DNA from: Burkholderia sp. 4M9327F10
GTDB lineage: Bacteria; Pseudomonadota; Gammaproteobacteria; Burkholderiales; Burkholderiaceae
Direction: 5' to 3'
DNA: 64,000 nt
Assembly: GCF_005503145.1 (NCBI RefSeq)
Contig: NZ_SCNV01000001.1
Span: 248,001 to 312,000 of the forward strand
The notes below the pieces were generated by a model that was given only the letters and a program-made list of their open reading frames with translations, had not been told where the DNA came from and did no database searches. Made by a program: the position numbers and the translations under genes. Every line of letters begins with the position of its first letter. Position 1 is the first letter of the stretch. Positions 8,513 to 17,693 of this stretch are shown here, piece after piece.

Positions 8513-10747
8513 ATGGGCAACTTTGCACATACGATCAAACCCAGGATCGTTCTTGCGTTTGGCGCTTGCGTCGCGCTAATGGTCAAAATAGGGGTGGCGG
8601 GGCGCGGCATGCCTGCATACCGGGACGTGTGGCCTCGCCTTCGGTCCAGCCGGCCCGCCGCGCGCCTCGCGCTCTGGCTATGTGTGGTCAGGGATTCGTT
8701 TGTGACATTGATGCCCCTGACCTTCTTCGGCCTCGCCGCCGTGCTGCTGCAAAACCTGCCCTGGGATGCCTATCAGCATGCGATGGCCGCGCCTGGCGCA
8801 CGCGCGTGGCACGAACGCCTGCACCTGATCGTACTGGCCACGCACGGCGTGATGGGACTGGCGCTGGCTCCGCTCATCGCCTCTCAGCTCGTGCACCGCC
8901 TGCGTTCGATTTCAGCCTCGATTTCAGCCAATGGCATGGAAGTGCCCCCAGTCATGGCGGCGCTATCGGCACTCGTCAACTTCATGCTCTTCGTGTTTGC
9001 CGAGCCGGTCTCCAGCGAAAGTTTCGGGCGCAACGCCATGCTCCGCGGCATCGTGGTGGGCATCGCTTCGGCCGAGCTGCTGCGGCTGATGATGCGCGTG
9101 CGCTGGTTCGCGCCGGCACGCGTGCCTTACGACGTCGAATCCAATTTCTACTTCGGCATGCGGCTCACGCGGCCCGTCGTGGCGTCGGGCCTGATCGCGC
9201 TGGCGGCCGTGGGCTTGCCGGACCGGCTGTTTAACCTGTCGCACGTGGCGCTCGCAGGCTTCGTGGCCTGGGCCCAGGCACACGGAGCAGCCGCATGGAT
9301 GCTTAGCCTGGCGGCGGCGGCCCTGAACCAGATCCTATGGTTCGTGGGCGTGAACGGCGGCAACATGCTGGACGTCTATGCGACCGACCTGTTCGCGCAG
9401 ATGAACTCGGCCTACACCAGCGCACTGGCGTCGCGGACCCTGTTCAACACCTTCGTCCTGCTCGGGGGGTCCGGTGCGACCTGCGGTCTGATCGTGGCGA
9501 TCCTGCTGGTCGTCAAGCAGGGGCCGCAGCGGCGCATCGCCAAAATGTCCATCTTGCCGGCCGTCTTCAACATCAACGAGTCGCTGACATACGGCCTGCC
9601 CATCGTGCTGAATTCGACTTACCTGATTCCTTTTATCTGCGTGCCACTGGCGCTCTGCCTGCTGACGCTGGCCGCGGTGGAGAGCGGCTGGCTGACGCTT
9701 CACCCTGTGGCCATGATGTGGACCACCCCGCCGCTGCTGTCCGGCTGGATGCTTACGAACTCATGGCGAGGCGTCTTGCTGCAACTGGTCGAGATCTGCC
9801 TGAGCACGGCGCTATATCTGCCGTTCGTCCGCAAGGCCGAGAGTAATCGCAGGACACGCGAGGCCAAGACTGCGCAGGTCATCATGCAGACGATTCTCTG
9901 CAATCCATCGGCGCGCGCGCCTTTGGTCCGGCGCCACGATGAAGTCGGCCACATCGCGCGCGGGCTGCTCTCCGATCTCCGGGACGGCTTGAACCACGGC
10001 CGCCAGACCCTGAGCCTCGTCTACCAGCCGATGCACGACCGGGCGGGCAGCGTGGTCGGCGCCGAGGCACTGTTGCGATGGCATCATGCGCGTTACGGCG
10101 CCCTTTCGCCGCTCGTCGCGGTGACCCTGGCCGAAGACAGCAAGGAGATTCATCGCGTGGGCGCCTGGATCATCAACGAAGCCTGCGCATGCAAGGCGCG
10201 CTGGAACGCGGCGGGCCACCGGCAACTGACGCTGGCGATCAATCTGTCGCCGGTCCAGCTCACCGATCCGGGGCTGCCGGCGCGCGTGAACGCGGCATTG
10301 CGCACGCACGGACTGGAGCCAGCCGAGATCGAGCTGGAGATTACCGAGTCGGCCGAAATACCGGATGGGGAAGTTGTCGAGGAAACGTTGAGACAACTCG
10401 CTGCGGCGGGCATACGCCTTTCGATGGACGATTTCGGCATGGGACATTCGTCGCTGCTTTACATGCAGCGCTTTCCGGTGTCCTCGATCAAGCTGGACGG
10501 CTCTCTTACGCGCGCGGTGCTGGCCAACAGCACCACTGCCGATGTGATCCGCACGATCACGGCCTTGGGCCGCTCGCGCAACGTGAAGGTGGTGGCCGAA
10601 TTCGTGGAGACCGAGGCACAACGCTGCGCGCTCGTCGAGCTCGGTTGCGACATCTTCCAGGGTTACTTCCACAGCGCGCCGCTATCCGAGCAGGCCTGTC
10701 TGGATCACTTCAGGCAGCATGCGCGGCAGGCCGCTCTGGCTGACTAG
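8513..10747 (+). CDS. PTS EIIC-type membrane domain fused to EAL phosphodiesterase domain
   Basis: 744 residues. Seen: the first 430 or so form a multi-helix membrane domain of the PTS lactose/cellobiose-type EIIC family, with the typical WFVGVNGGNML and FNINESLTYGLPIVLNS segments. A C-terminal EAL domain follows with EALLRW near 516, ELEITESAE, MDDFGMGHSSL near 638, KLDGS and FVETEAQ, so the metal and c-di-GMP residues appear intact. No EIIA or EIIB gene is nearby. Known: ChbC-type EIIC proteins usually have GIHG where this protein has GVNG; the histidine is thought to act near the sugar. Inference: a sugar-responsive c-di-GMP phosphodiesterase rather than a full transporter. Start: ATG at 8513, preceded by a weak AGAGACA site. 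Confidence 0.88.
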   Translation: MGNFAHTIKPRIVLAFGACVALMVKIGVAGRGMPAYRDVWPRLRSSRPAARLALWLCVVRDSFVTLMPLTFFGLAAVLLQNLPWDAYQHAMAAPGARAWHERLHLIVLATHGVMGLALAPLIASQLVHRLRSISASISANGMEVPPVMAALSALVNFMLFVFAEPVSSESFGRNAMLRGIVVGIASAELLRLMMRVRWFAPARVPYDVESNFYFGMRLTRPVVASGLIALAAVGLPDRLFNLSHVALAGFVAWAQAHGAAAWMLSLAAAALNQILWFVGVNGGNMLDVYATDLFAQMNSAYTSALASRTLFNTFVLLGGSGATCGLIVAILLVVKQGPQRRIAKMSILPAVFNINESLTYGLPIVLNSTYLIPFICVPLALCLLTLAAVESGWLTLHPVAMMWTTPPLLSGWMLTNSWRGVLLQLVEICLSTALYLPFVRKAESNRRTREAKTAQVIMQTILCNPSARAPLVRRHDEVGHIARGLLSDLRDGLNHGRQTLSLVYQPMHDRAGSVVGAEALLRWHHARYGALSPLVAVTLAEDSKEIHRVGAWIINEACACKARWNAAGHRQLTLAINLSPVQLTDPGLPARVNAALRTHGLEPAEIELEITESAEIPDGEVVEETLRQLAAAGIRLSMDDFGMGHSSLLYMQRFPVSSIKLDGSLTRAVLANSTTADVIRTITALGRSRNVKVVAEFVETEAQRCALVELGCDIFQGYFHSAPLSEQACLDHFRQHARQAALAD

Positions 10748-10791
10748 CGCGCCCGGAACGGTCGCAAGGGCAATCGTTCCAGCCATATCGT

Positions 10792-12711
10792 CTAAACGGT
10801 GCTCAATGGCCGTTCAAGAAAGCGAGCGACTTCATCGGCCGGTATCGGCCTGGAATAGAGGTAGCCCTGAACCATCCGGCCTCCAAGCGTCTTTAGAATA
10901 GCCAGTTCGTCGCGGGTCTCTATGCCTTCGACAATACAATCGAGGCCCATGTCCCGGCTCAGCGCGAGAAGCGACTTGACGATCTTGTAGCTCGCGGATT
11001 TTTTGTCCAGATCGGTGACAAAACTGCGGTCGACTTTAATTTTTGTCAGAGGCAGCGCGTGGAGGTGCGTCAGGCTCGAAAAGCCGGTGCCGAAGTCATC
11101 CAGCGAAATACCACATCCAATCGATCGCAAGATTTCTGTAGCATTGCGCACCTGTTGAAAATCGCGAATAAACGCGGTTTCGGTCACTTCGAAATCAAGC
11201 CGGGTGGGATCGAAACAGCTTTTACCGATTGCCGTAACGATAGCGAAGACGCTCTCGGGAGAACTGAGATCGTGAGCAGACAGGTTAAAGGAAAGGCGTA
11301 TGCAGCCAGGCCACAGCGAAGCGTGCGCAAGCGCTTTTTTCAACAATATCTGGGTGATCGTTTCGATCATCCCTGTGCGTTCGGCAATCGGAATAAACTG
11401 CGCCGGTGAGACTGAGCCCAATGCCGGATTGAACCAGCGGGCCAATGCCTCGAATCCGATCGTCGCGCGGCTCGAAACATTGACGATTGGCTGGAACACA
11501 ACAGTCAGTTCATCTTCGAGGTTGGCGTGCTGCAGCGCCTGTTCGATCTTCGCGTCAGACCGAATCTTGGCGTCGTGATCGATCGAGAAAAGCGTCACCT
11601 TGCCACGGCTCGTGCGCTTGCCGTGATAGAGCGCGTAGTCGGCATTCGCAAACAATTGCTCCGTGTCGGCCGCCATATCGGGGTAGACCGAAAATCCTAT
11701 TGACCCGCCTATTTGCAGCGTCGTGTCTCCCAACGGCGCAGCCATTCGTATCGCGGAGCAGATCAACTCCCCCATCGCCACGAGTTCGCGGGTATCGCCA
11801 AAGTTCGAGGCCACAATCGAAAATTCGTCGCCACCCAGCCGGGCAACATAGTAGTTTGCCGGACAGGCTTCCTTGAGCCGCAGTCCAATAGTCTGAAGCA
11901 GTTTATCGCCGGTTGCATGGCCGTAGATGTCGTTGACGGACTTGAAGCCGTCCAGATCGACAATGCCCACGGCGAGACGGCCTCCAGTCGATTTTGCCTG
12001 CGTATACGCGTTGTCAAGGTAGGAGAAAAATGCGCGACGGTTGGCGAGGCCCGTCAGGCTATCGATATTGGCAAGCTGGAAATTTTCCGAGCGCGCACTC
12101 ACCATGCCGGTAAAGTCGCGATAGTGGATCAGCAGAATGGCCAGCATCGCAGCGGAGACAAGCGCCGTGTTGATTGCGATTGCAACAAACACGAGGTTGC
12201 TGGACAGCGAGAAGAAAACAACAAACGAACCGTTGACAATGAAGGCAACCGTGAAAGCCGCCGAGCGCAAATGCATCATGCAGAAAATCACACCGATAAC
12301 GGTGATTGCCATATAAAAGGCGACATGGGCCTTTTCGTAGGCGCCTCCGTAGGGAAATAGCGCGAATGCCCACAGCGTGAAGGCGATGGCAATCATGCCC
12401 GAGAGCTTCTGGGTACCGGACAGTGCCTTTAACGCTGCATCGAAGGTGGCCTCCCGCCTCGAGCGGCGCAGCCAGCCGATCACCCGCACCAATGAGAGCA
12501 GGGTCATGGCAACCGGTATGTCGACCGTTATCCACCGCGGCGCCACGTGCATGTGAGTCGTCGCTACGCCCCATGTGTTGATCATCAGGATCACATACAT
12601 GAGGGGCATCTGAAACGTGAAAGCTCTGTACTGAGCGATCAGTAGATCCGGGTTCCGGTCGGGAATAGCCGCAGCTTCTTTGACGGCTTTCAAGAACTTC
12701 ATGAGGATCAT
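10792..12711 (-). CDS. Membrane GGDEF-EAL dual-domain c-di-GMP protein
   Basis: 639 residues. Seen: five to seven N-terminal membrane helices to about residue 205, then a GGDEF domain (DSLTGLANRRAF, intact GGDEF near 293) and an EAL domain (FEALARW near 420, DFEVTETAF, LDDFGTGFSSL, KVDRSF, VEGIETRDE, QGYLYSRP). Both catalytic signatures are intact, so it could make or degrade c-di-GMP. The residues before GGDEF (NYYVARLGGDEF) lack the RxxD inhibitory motif. The start is either ATG 12711 or the ATG nine bases further in at 12702; neither has a good ribosome site. It converges with the EIIC-EAL gene, with only 44 bp between their stops. Confidence 0.92.
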   Translation of the reverse strand: MILMKFLKAVKEAAAIPDRNPDLLIAQYRAFTFQMPLMYVILMINTWGVATTHMHVAPRWITVDIPVAMTLLSLVRVIGWLRRSRREATFDAALKALSGTQKLSGMIAIAFTLWAFALFPYGGAYEKAHVAFYMAITVIGVIFCMMHLRSAAFTVAFIVNGSFVVFFSLSSNLVFVAIAINTALVSAAMLAILLIHYRDFTGMVSARSENFQLANIDSLTGLANRRAFFSYLDNAYTQAKSTGGRLAVGIVDLDGFKSVNDIYGHATGDKLLQTIGLRLKEACPANYYVARLGGDEFSIVASNFGDTRELVAMGELICSAIRMAAPLGDTTLQIGGSIGFSVYPDMAADTEQLFANADYALYHGKRTSRGKVTLFSIDHDAKIRSDAKIEQALQHANLEDELTVVFQPIVNVSSRATIGFEALARWFNPALGSVSPAQFIPIAERTGMIETITQILLKKALAHASLWPGCIRLSFNLSAHDLSSPESVFAIVTAIGKSCFDPTRLDFEVTETAFIRDFQQVRNATEILRSIGCGISLDDFGTGFSSLTHLHALPLTKIKVDRSFVTDLDKKSASYKIVKSLLALSRDMGLDCIVEGIETRDELAILKTLGGRMVQGYLYSRPIPADEVARFLERPLSTV

Positions 12712-13022
12712 TACATTATCTGAACAGAGTTGTCTTTGTGGTACGCATCGATGAGTCGATGTCCGGGGCGGGACTCTGCGAAGCTAATGGTAACGTGCCC
12801 GAAATCATGGCTACTAGACGGGTATACGGCGACGCGCTCCGATCTCTGTAGTGGGACGTGGGTAGGGATTTCCTGAAATTGCTGTAGGAATGCGTTTCCG
12901 GACACAATCCAAGATGGCCGGCGGGTCCAGCCGGCGCTGGGGAGCAGGGGCCGCCGCCGGCAGATGGGAATGGGCAGTGAAAACCCGGAAGATCCGGACG
13001 ACCCGGAAGAAATGGCTCCAGC
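12712..13022. other. Intergenic region, no gene supported
   Basis: This stretch of about 310 bp separates the FlhD-like gene from the GGDEF-EAL gene, both on the minus strand. Short frames cross it (64 to 121 codons) but none has a plausible ribosome site or family resemblance. It probably carries the promoter of the GGDEF-EAL gene. Confidence 0.5.
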
Positions 13023-13325
13023 TTAGGCGAATTGCCCGATTGGCTTGCTTGCCGGTAATCGCACCGTTGCAGCAGCCGCAACCTGACTGTGCGTCAGCGC
13101 GGACAACACAGTGTGGTCCCCAAAGCGGAAGGAGCAAAGTATCTGCGAAACGGTGGCTAATCTCGCGATCTCTTTGAGCGAGAGCGCCGCCAGAAGATCC
13201 GCCACCTCCGACGACACGCCGAGACTGCTCATGCCCGCGGCTTTGTCTTCTACAAGCAGGCGCTGGACCAGCAGAAGATAGGCGAGATTCATCTCGTGGA
13301 TCAAACGGTGCGTGTCGCGTTCCAT
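13023..13325 (-). CDS. Orphan FlhD-like transcriptional regulator
   Basis: 100 residues from the ATG at 13325, which has a good GGGAGG site about 8 bases upstream; an in-frame GTG at 13334 is a worse start. Seen: INLSYLLLAQRL-type core (MNLAYLLLVQRLLVEDKAAG), then ALSLKEIARLATVSQILCSFRFGD, which matches the FlhD core including the cysteine and FRF residues. The tail after LTHSQV differs from enterobacterial FlhD and is shorter. Known: FlhD works with FlhC as FlhD4C2 to switch on flagellar genes. Here there is no flhC and no flagellar gene; the neighbours are c-di-GMP enzymes. Inference: a stand-alone regulator of this block, or a partner for an FlhC encoded elsewhere. Confidence 0.85.
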   Translation of the reverse strand: MERDTHRLIHEMNLAYLLLVQRLLVEDKAAGMSSLGVSSEVADLLAALSLKEIARLATVSQILCSFRFGDHTVLSALTHSQVAAAATVRLPASKPIGQFA

Positions 13326-13516
13326 TTCAACCACCTCCCGTGATACCGGCCGGATCGTCTTTGCAGTGAAGCCACGGCGCAGCGAATGGATGCAACACAG
13401 TTGCCGTGTAACGATGCTAGGGCAGCTGTGTGTACCCCGCAGTCAGAAGCGCCAGAAATTTCGTTAGTCCTATCCTGAATTTTCAGTCAGGAATTCCCTG
13501 GACGCGCACTGTGCTG

Positions 13517-15730
13517 CTACGAACCCTGCATCAGCGCCGTGATCTGATCGGGCGACATGGCGCCGAGATAGATCCGGAACTCGTCGATCGATCCATTGAA
13601 GAACGGATCGGCGGAATACTGCGAGCGTCCAATCCAGTTCTGCGCCGTCGGGCCGACGCGCCACGGCGCAAAGACGACATCGGATGCACGGCCGATCGCG
13701 CTGCCGTTCAGATACAGCGTGGCAGCCGTGCCCGATAACGTTACGGCAACGTGCGTCCACTGCCCTGTCGGCAACGCAACGTTGCCGTTGATGCCACGCT
13801 CGCCGTGGCCGCCGTTGGTCGTAATCGCAAAGCGCATGACGCCAGTGGAATTCTTCGGCGTGAGAAACAGATAGCGCCCCGTGCCCGCGCCGAAATCGAA
13901 GATGCGCTGCCATGCCTTGCCGCCGTTCCACAAGACCCATGCGGCGATGGTGAAATCCGAGGTGCCGGCCACGACGTTGTTGGGCAGGCTGACATAGCCG
14001 CTCGCGCCATCGAGCGCCACGGCGTTGCCCGTGTGGCCCGCGACGTGAGTCGCCGCGCCGACGAGTGTGCCCGTATAGCCGTTGCCCGTCGCGTCGGCCG
14101 CGCTCGTGCCACTGGTCTCGTCGAATTTCAGATAGGCATGCAACTGCAGCGCCGTCACCGCGGCGGCCTCCGCCGAATTCGCACTTTCGCCCGAGGCTGT
14201 CTGCGCACTCACGACGTAATACCAGGTGCCTGCCGGCGGATTGTCCGTGTAGGTGAGAGGGTCGGTAATGCCGGTCGCGATGGTCGAATACGATCCGCCC
14301 GAACTCGACGCGCGTTTCACGTCATAACTCGTGCCGTTCGCTACACCCCACCATGACAGTACGACCTGGCCCGCATCCGGAAATGCCGTAAGACCGCTTG
14401 GCGCAGAAGCGGGCGTGACGGCGTCGCGTGTGCAGGTCAGCGTGCCGTAGCCGAGCTGGTCGTAACCACCGCTCGTGGTGCCGTAGTTGCCACCTCCGCC
14501 CTCGGGCTGGATCGCCAGCGCGAACTTCGTCGACCAGGGCGCCGCCAGTCCTTTGCGATTGACGTAGTGGTTGTAGACGAGCGCCCAGCACGGCCGGATC
14601 GTGCCCTGCGAGGCCGTCGAAAACGCCGTTTGTGTCACGTCGACGTTCGAATAAGTGACATACGGCACCGTGAGATAGCTGCCGCCGGGCTGGACCAGAT
14701 TCGCCTTCGCCACGTATTCCGCACCGGCGAGAAAGCGATTGTTGTCATAGCCGTACAGGTCGATTCCCTGGTTCCAGGCCATCTCGCAGATGGCGCCGCC
14801 AAGCGCGACACCGAGCGTGTTGTGTCCCTGGTCGCGCCCCGTCTCCTGCCATTGCCCGAGATAGCCGGGGTGCAGGTAGTAGACCGCCTGGGCGATCGCG
14901 CCGTTGCCGGTCCCGTCGATAAAGTAATTGGCGGCCTGGTCGAACAGCGCGTGGTCGTCGCAAAGCACGCCGATTGCCATGATCGACGCCATGTTGCAGA
15001 GATCCCAGTTGGCCCAGTAGTGCGTGATGTCGGTGTTGTTGTGCCGGTTGAGAAAGTCGACGTTGATCGGGTAGAAGATGTTGCGCATCATCGACTGAAA
15101 CGCCGCCAGACCGGCCGCGCTCCAACCCGCGTAGCCGCGCATGATCTCACCGGCGTTCGCGAACTCGTAGCCATAGATGCCGGCCGCGAGATCGACGTTG
15201 CTGTCGCCGCCGAGCCGCTGCAAGGTCGAAGACCAGGCATTCATGATCTGCACGGACTTGTCTGCATAGGCCGTGTCGCCCGTTACTTTCCAGTACAGCG
15301 CGCATGCGTAGGCCGCGGCGATGTCGTTGTATAACACCGGATAGTTTTGCGCACCGCTCCCGCCGCGGTCGACTTCGACCTGAGGGCGCGGCGACCACGA
15401 CAGCCGCGTGTGGCCGTTGGCGACCAGCACCTTCCAGCCCTCATACCACGGGGACGCCTGCGCAGCGACCTTCTGCGCCATCCTGTCGAAGTCGGCTTGC
15501 GTATGCAGCAACCCCGGGTGAACGAATGCGCCGCTGGTGACGATATCCGTGGCGCCGTTGGCAGCCTGGGCCAAGGTCACGCTCGTGGCGGCTTCGCGGC
15601 TGGCCGCGCGGCTCACGGCCGCGGCCGCGGCGCTGGAAGTGCCATCGCAGGCAGACAGCGCGAGGGCGCCGAGGCTGTAGAGAAAGCTGCGCCGTGAGAG
15701 ACCTTTGCCTTGATCGTTGTGACTCGTCAT
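13517..15730 (-). CDS. Tat-exported alginate-lyase-like lipoprotein with LamG domain
   Basis: 737 residues from ATG 15730, which has an AAGGA site. Seen: an SRRSFL twin-arginine signal followed by LSAC, so both Tat export and lipidation are likely. Residues 60-400 resemble the alginate lyase superfamily (HPGLLHTQADFDRM near the start, NNTDITHYWANWDLCN in the middle, where polysaccharide lyases carry Asn/His active-site residues). A fibronectin-III-like segment (SGLTAFPDAGQVVLSWW) follows, then a C-terminal LamG/concanavalin fold (GYVSLPNN, FTIAAWVLW, GSIDEFRIY). Inference: a cell-surface lyase acting on a uronate-type or acidic exopolysaccharide. The longer open frame upstream (to 15850) has no sensible start. 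The substrate cannot be told from sequence. Confidence 0.85.
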   Translation of the reverse strand: MTSHNDQGKGLSRRSFLYSLGALALSACDGTSSAAAAAVSRAASREAATSVTLAQAANGATDIVTSGAFVHPGLLHTQADFDRMAQKVAAQASPWYEGWKVLVANGHTRLSWSPRPQVEVDRGGSGAQNYPVLYNDIAAAYACALYWKVTGDTAYADKSVQIMNAWSSTLQRLGGDSNVDLAAGIYGYEFANAGEIMRGYAGWSAAGLAAFQSMMRNIFYPINVDFLNRHNNTDITHYWANWDLCNMASIMAIGVLCDDHALFDQAANYFIDGTGNGAIAQAVYYLHPGYLGQWQETGRDQGHNTLGVALGGAICEMAWNQGIDLYGYDNNRFLAGAEYVAKANLVQPGGSYLTVPYVTYSNVDVTQTAFSTASQGTIRPCWALVYNHYVNRKGLAAPWSTKFALAIQPEGGGGNYGTTSGGYDQLGYGTLTCTRDAVTPASAPSGLTAFPDAGQVVLSWWGVANGTSYDVKRASSSGGSYSTIATGITDPLTYTDNPPAGTWYYVVSAQTASGESANSAEAAAVTALQLHAYLKFDETSGTSAADATGNGYTGTLVGAATHVAGHTGNAVALDGASGYVSLPNNVVAGTSDFTIAAWVLWNGGKAWQRIFDFGAGTGRYLFLTPKNSTGVMRFAITTNGGHGERGINGNVALPTGQWTHVAVTLSGTAATLYLNGSAIGRASDVVFAPWRVGPTAQNWIGRSQYSADPFFNGSIDEFRIYLGAMSPDQITALMQGS

Positions 15731-16013
15731 GTTGTCCTTGTTCTTGTTGAATGAACCGCCAGTGGAAGGTGGAACGCCGGCGGCCAATCGCGTCGTCACA
15801 ACACCGGGGAAATTTGACACACATCTTCTCGCAAACGTTTGCCGTGACAACCGGCAGCGTGACGCAAACCCGATCGGCCTAAGCGGGTTATCGGACAGAA
15901 ATGCTTTGTCGCACAGTCCGAATGACGTACGGATTTCTTGAATTTTTTGTAAGGATAAGCTGACACGCGCGACTTAGCCGGATTCGCCAGCGCATGCCTG
16001 GCACTCCGTATGA

Positions 16014-17432
16014 CTAGGCGACCAAACCCGCTTCTTCAACCCGGCCGCGCCCCGCGGCCTTGGCCAGATACAGTGCGTGATCGGCAGCCTTCGTCAGATC
16101 CGTCATCTGAGCACCTGTTTCGACGACCTGACTGGCCACGCCGACACTGATCGTGACATAGGGCATATGAGACGAACCGGCATTGGGAATCGCCAGTGCC
16201 GCCACCGCATCGCACATCCGCTGGGCGACATGCGCTGCCGCCGCCGCGTCGGTCTCCGGCATCAACACCACAAACTCTTCGCCACCATAGCGCGCAACCA
16301 GATCGCTGCCGCGCCGCACGGTCTGCGCAAGGCATTCGGCAACCGACACGAGGCACCGGTCGCCTTCGACATGGCCATGACTGTCGTTGAAGCGCTTGAA
16401 GAAATCGATGTCGATCATCAGCAACGACAGCGTCGCCCGATCGTAGGCGCCGCGCCGCCAGTGCGCGCTCAGCGCGGCATCGAAAGCGCGGCGATTGGCG
16501 ACACCGGTCAGCGGGTCCGTCGTCGCGAGCCGCTTCAACTCGTCAAGTGCCGCAGCAAGCCGCGAATGCAGAAGCGTATTTTCGACCAGCAGCAACAGAA
16601 GCACGAAGCTGCCGGCGGCCATGCCGTAAAATCGTCCGAGATAAAACCCGAGGTCGTAGCGTCCGCCGTTGAACACAGCACTCAACGCGATATCGCAGAT
16701 CCAGACGCACAGCACGACCATCAGCCACAGGTCGATCGTCGAACGGGACCTTTGCCGGTACAGCACTACGAGGGCGAGGAGACAGAGTCCCCAGACTGCC
16801 CCTGCCACCCATCGCATGGTCGGCGTGTAGTGATTATTCTTGATGATTTCAGGCAGCAGCCATTCTCCCGCAGTGGCGAAGACAACCATTCCCAGTGCAA
16901 GACACAGCACCCCGCCGACGATAAGCGCCAGCCTCTTTGCTCCCACCGTGTAGCCTGTCATCCGGTCCTGCTTCCGGTCCTTGAGCAGTGCGTAGGTCAT
17001 GACGAAGACCGGAAACCCCGCATGCCAGAACATGTAGATCCAGGCCGTGCTTTGCGGTCCTGCGTGCAGGAGTCCCGTTGGCGAGAACAACCCCGGAAAG
17101 CTCAACATGTGAAGAAGAGCGATCACTGAGGTGTACAGATAGCCGCTCGCCAATGCGCCGAGTGCCCGCGAGCGGGCGATCACACACTGGCCGAACAGCA
17201 GCACGGCGGTCACCAGATCGTTAAGAATGACCGACGATTCGTATACCGGGATAAACGCGGGCACTTGAGGCAGTGCAATCCTGGCGAACGGCACGGCAAC
17301 CAGAAAGATGCCTATCGACAGGAGCGCGACGGCTCCAGCAAGCAGGCGCGCGTGCCGGTGTATGGGATGCAGGCCGGGTGAATCGGCGTGCTCATCGATA
17401 AGTCCAGACATCAGGCCTTGTTGCGCCATCAT
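16014..17432 (-). CDS. Membrane diguanylate cyclase (MASE4-like sensor + GGDEF)
   Basis: 472 residues. Seen: about eight hydrophobic helices to residue 290, resembling the MASE4 integral membrane sensor, then a GGDEF domain (DPLTGVANRRAFD) with a GGEEF active site near 385. An RGSD motif lies five residues before it, which is the product-inhibition site. The enzyme should therefore make c-di-GMP and be feedback inhibited. Start: two adjacent ATG codons at 17432 and 17429 follow a GGTGAGC site. It is the fourth c-di-GMP enzyme in the first 17.5 kb and the last core-like gene before the mobile-element region. Confidence 0.92.
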   Translation of the reverse strand: MMAQQGLMSGLIDEHADSPGLHPIHRHARLLAGAVALLSIGIFLVAVPFARIALPQVPAFIPVYESSVILNDLVTAVLLFGQCVIARSRALGALASGYLYTSVIALLHMLSFPGLFSPTGLLHAGPQSTAWIYMFWHAGFPVFVMTYALLKDRKQDRMTGYTVGAKRLALIVGGVLCLALGMVVFATAGEWLLPEIIKNNHYTPTMRWVAGAVWGLCLLALVVLYRQRSRSTIDLWLMVVLCVWICDIALSAVFNGGRYDLGFYLGRFYGMAAGSFVLLLLLVENTLLHSRLAAALDELKRLATTDPLTGVANRRAFDAALSAHWRRGAYDRATLSLLMIDIDFFKRFNDSHGHVEGDRCLVSVAECLAQTVRRGSDLVARYGGEEFVVLMPETDAAAAAHVAQRMCDAVAALAIPNAGSSHMPYVTISVGVASQVVETGAQMTDLTKAADHALYLAKAAGRGRVEEAGLVA

Positions 17433-17693
17433 TGCTCACCAGCTTCTGTTGGGTCATCAGAGGATCGGCGCGGCACCTGCCGATTTCGCCGTCAGTATAT
17501 GTCGAACGAAAACAGCCACCGATATCCGGACCAGGGCCGAAGCGGAGCAGCAAGGTTTGTAGGGCAGCCGCCCCCCTGCGGGCGACTGCCTAATCACTCA
17601 AGCCACGCGAAGTCTGGCGTCAGTTTCCTAAAGTTGAGGGATTTTTTTCCAAATATCTGGTGTTTTAGCTTTCGCGGACTATGCTGAATCACT

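Noticed and set aside
8247..8528. 93-codon minus-strand frame in the propeller-GGDEF/EIIC-EAL spacer
   Set aside because: It covers the dyad and AT-rich promoter region, overlaps the start of the EIIC-EAL gene, and shows no family resemblance.
12711..13137. Minus-strand frames of 64 to 121 codons upstream of the GGDEF-EAL gene
   Set aside because: No ribosome site, odd composition, and overlap with the FlhD-like gene end; judged non-coding.
13480..13498. Short hairpin CCTGA...TCAGG near the end of the lyase gene
   Set aside because: Only five base pairs and no T-run; too weak to call a terminator.
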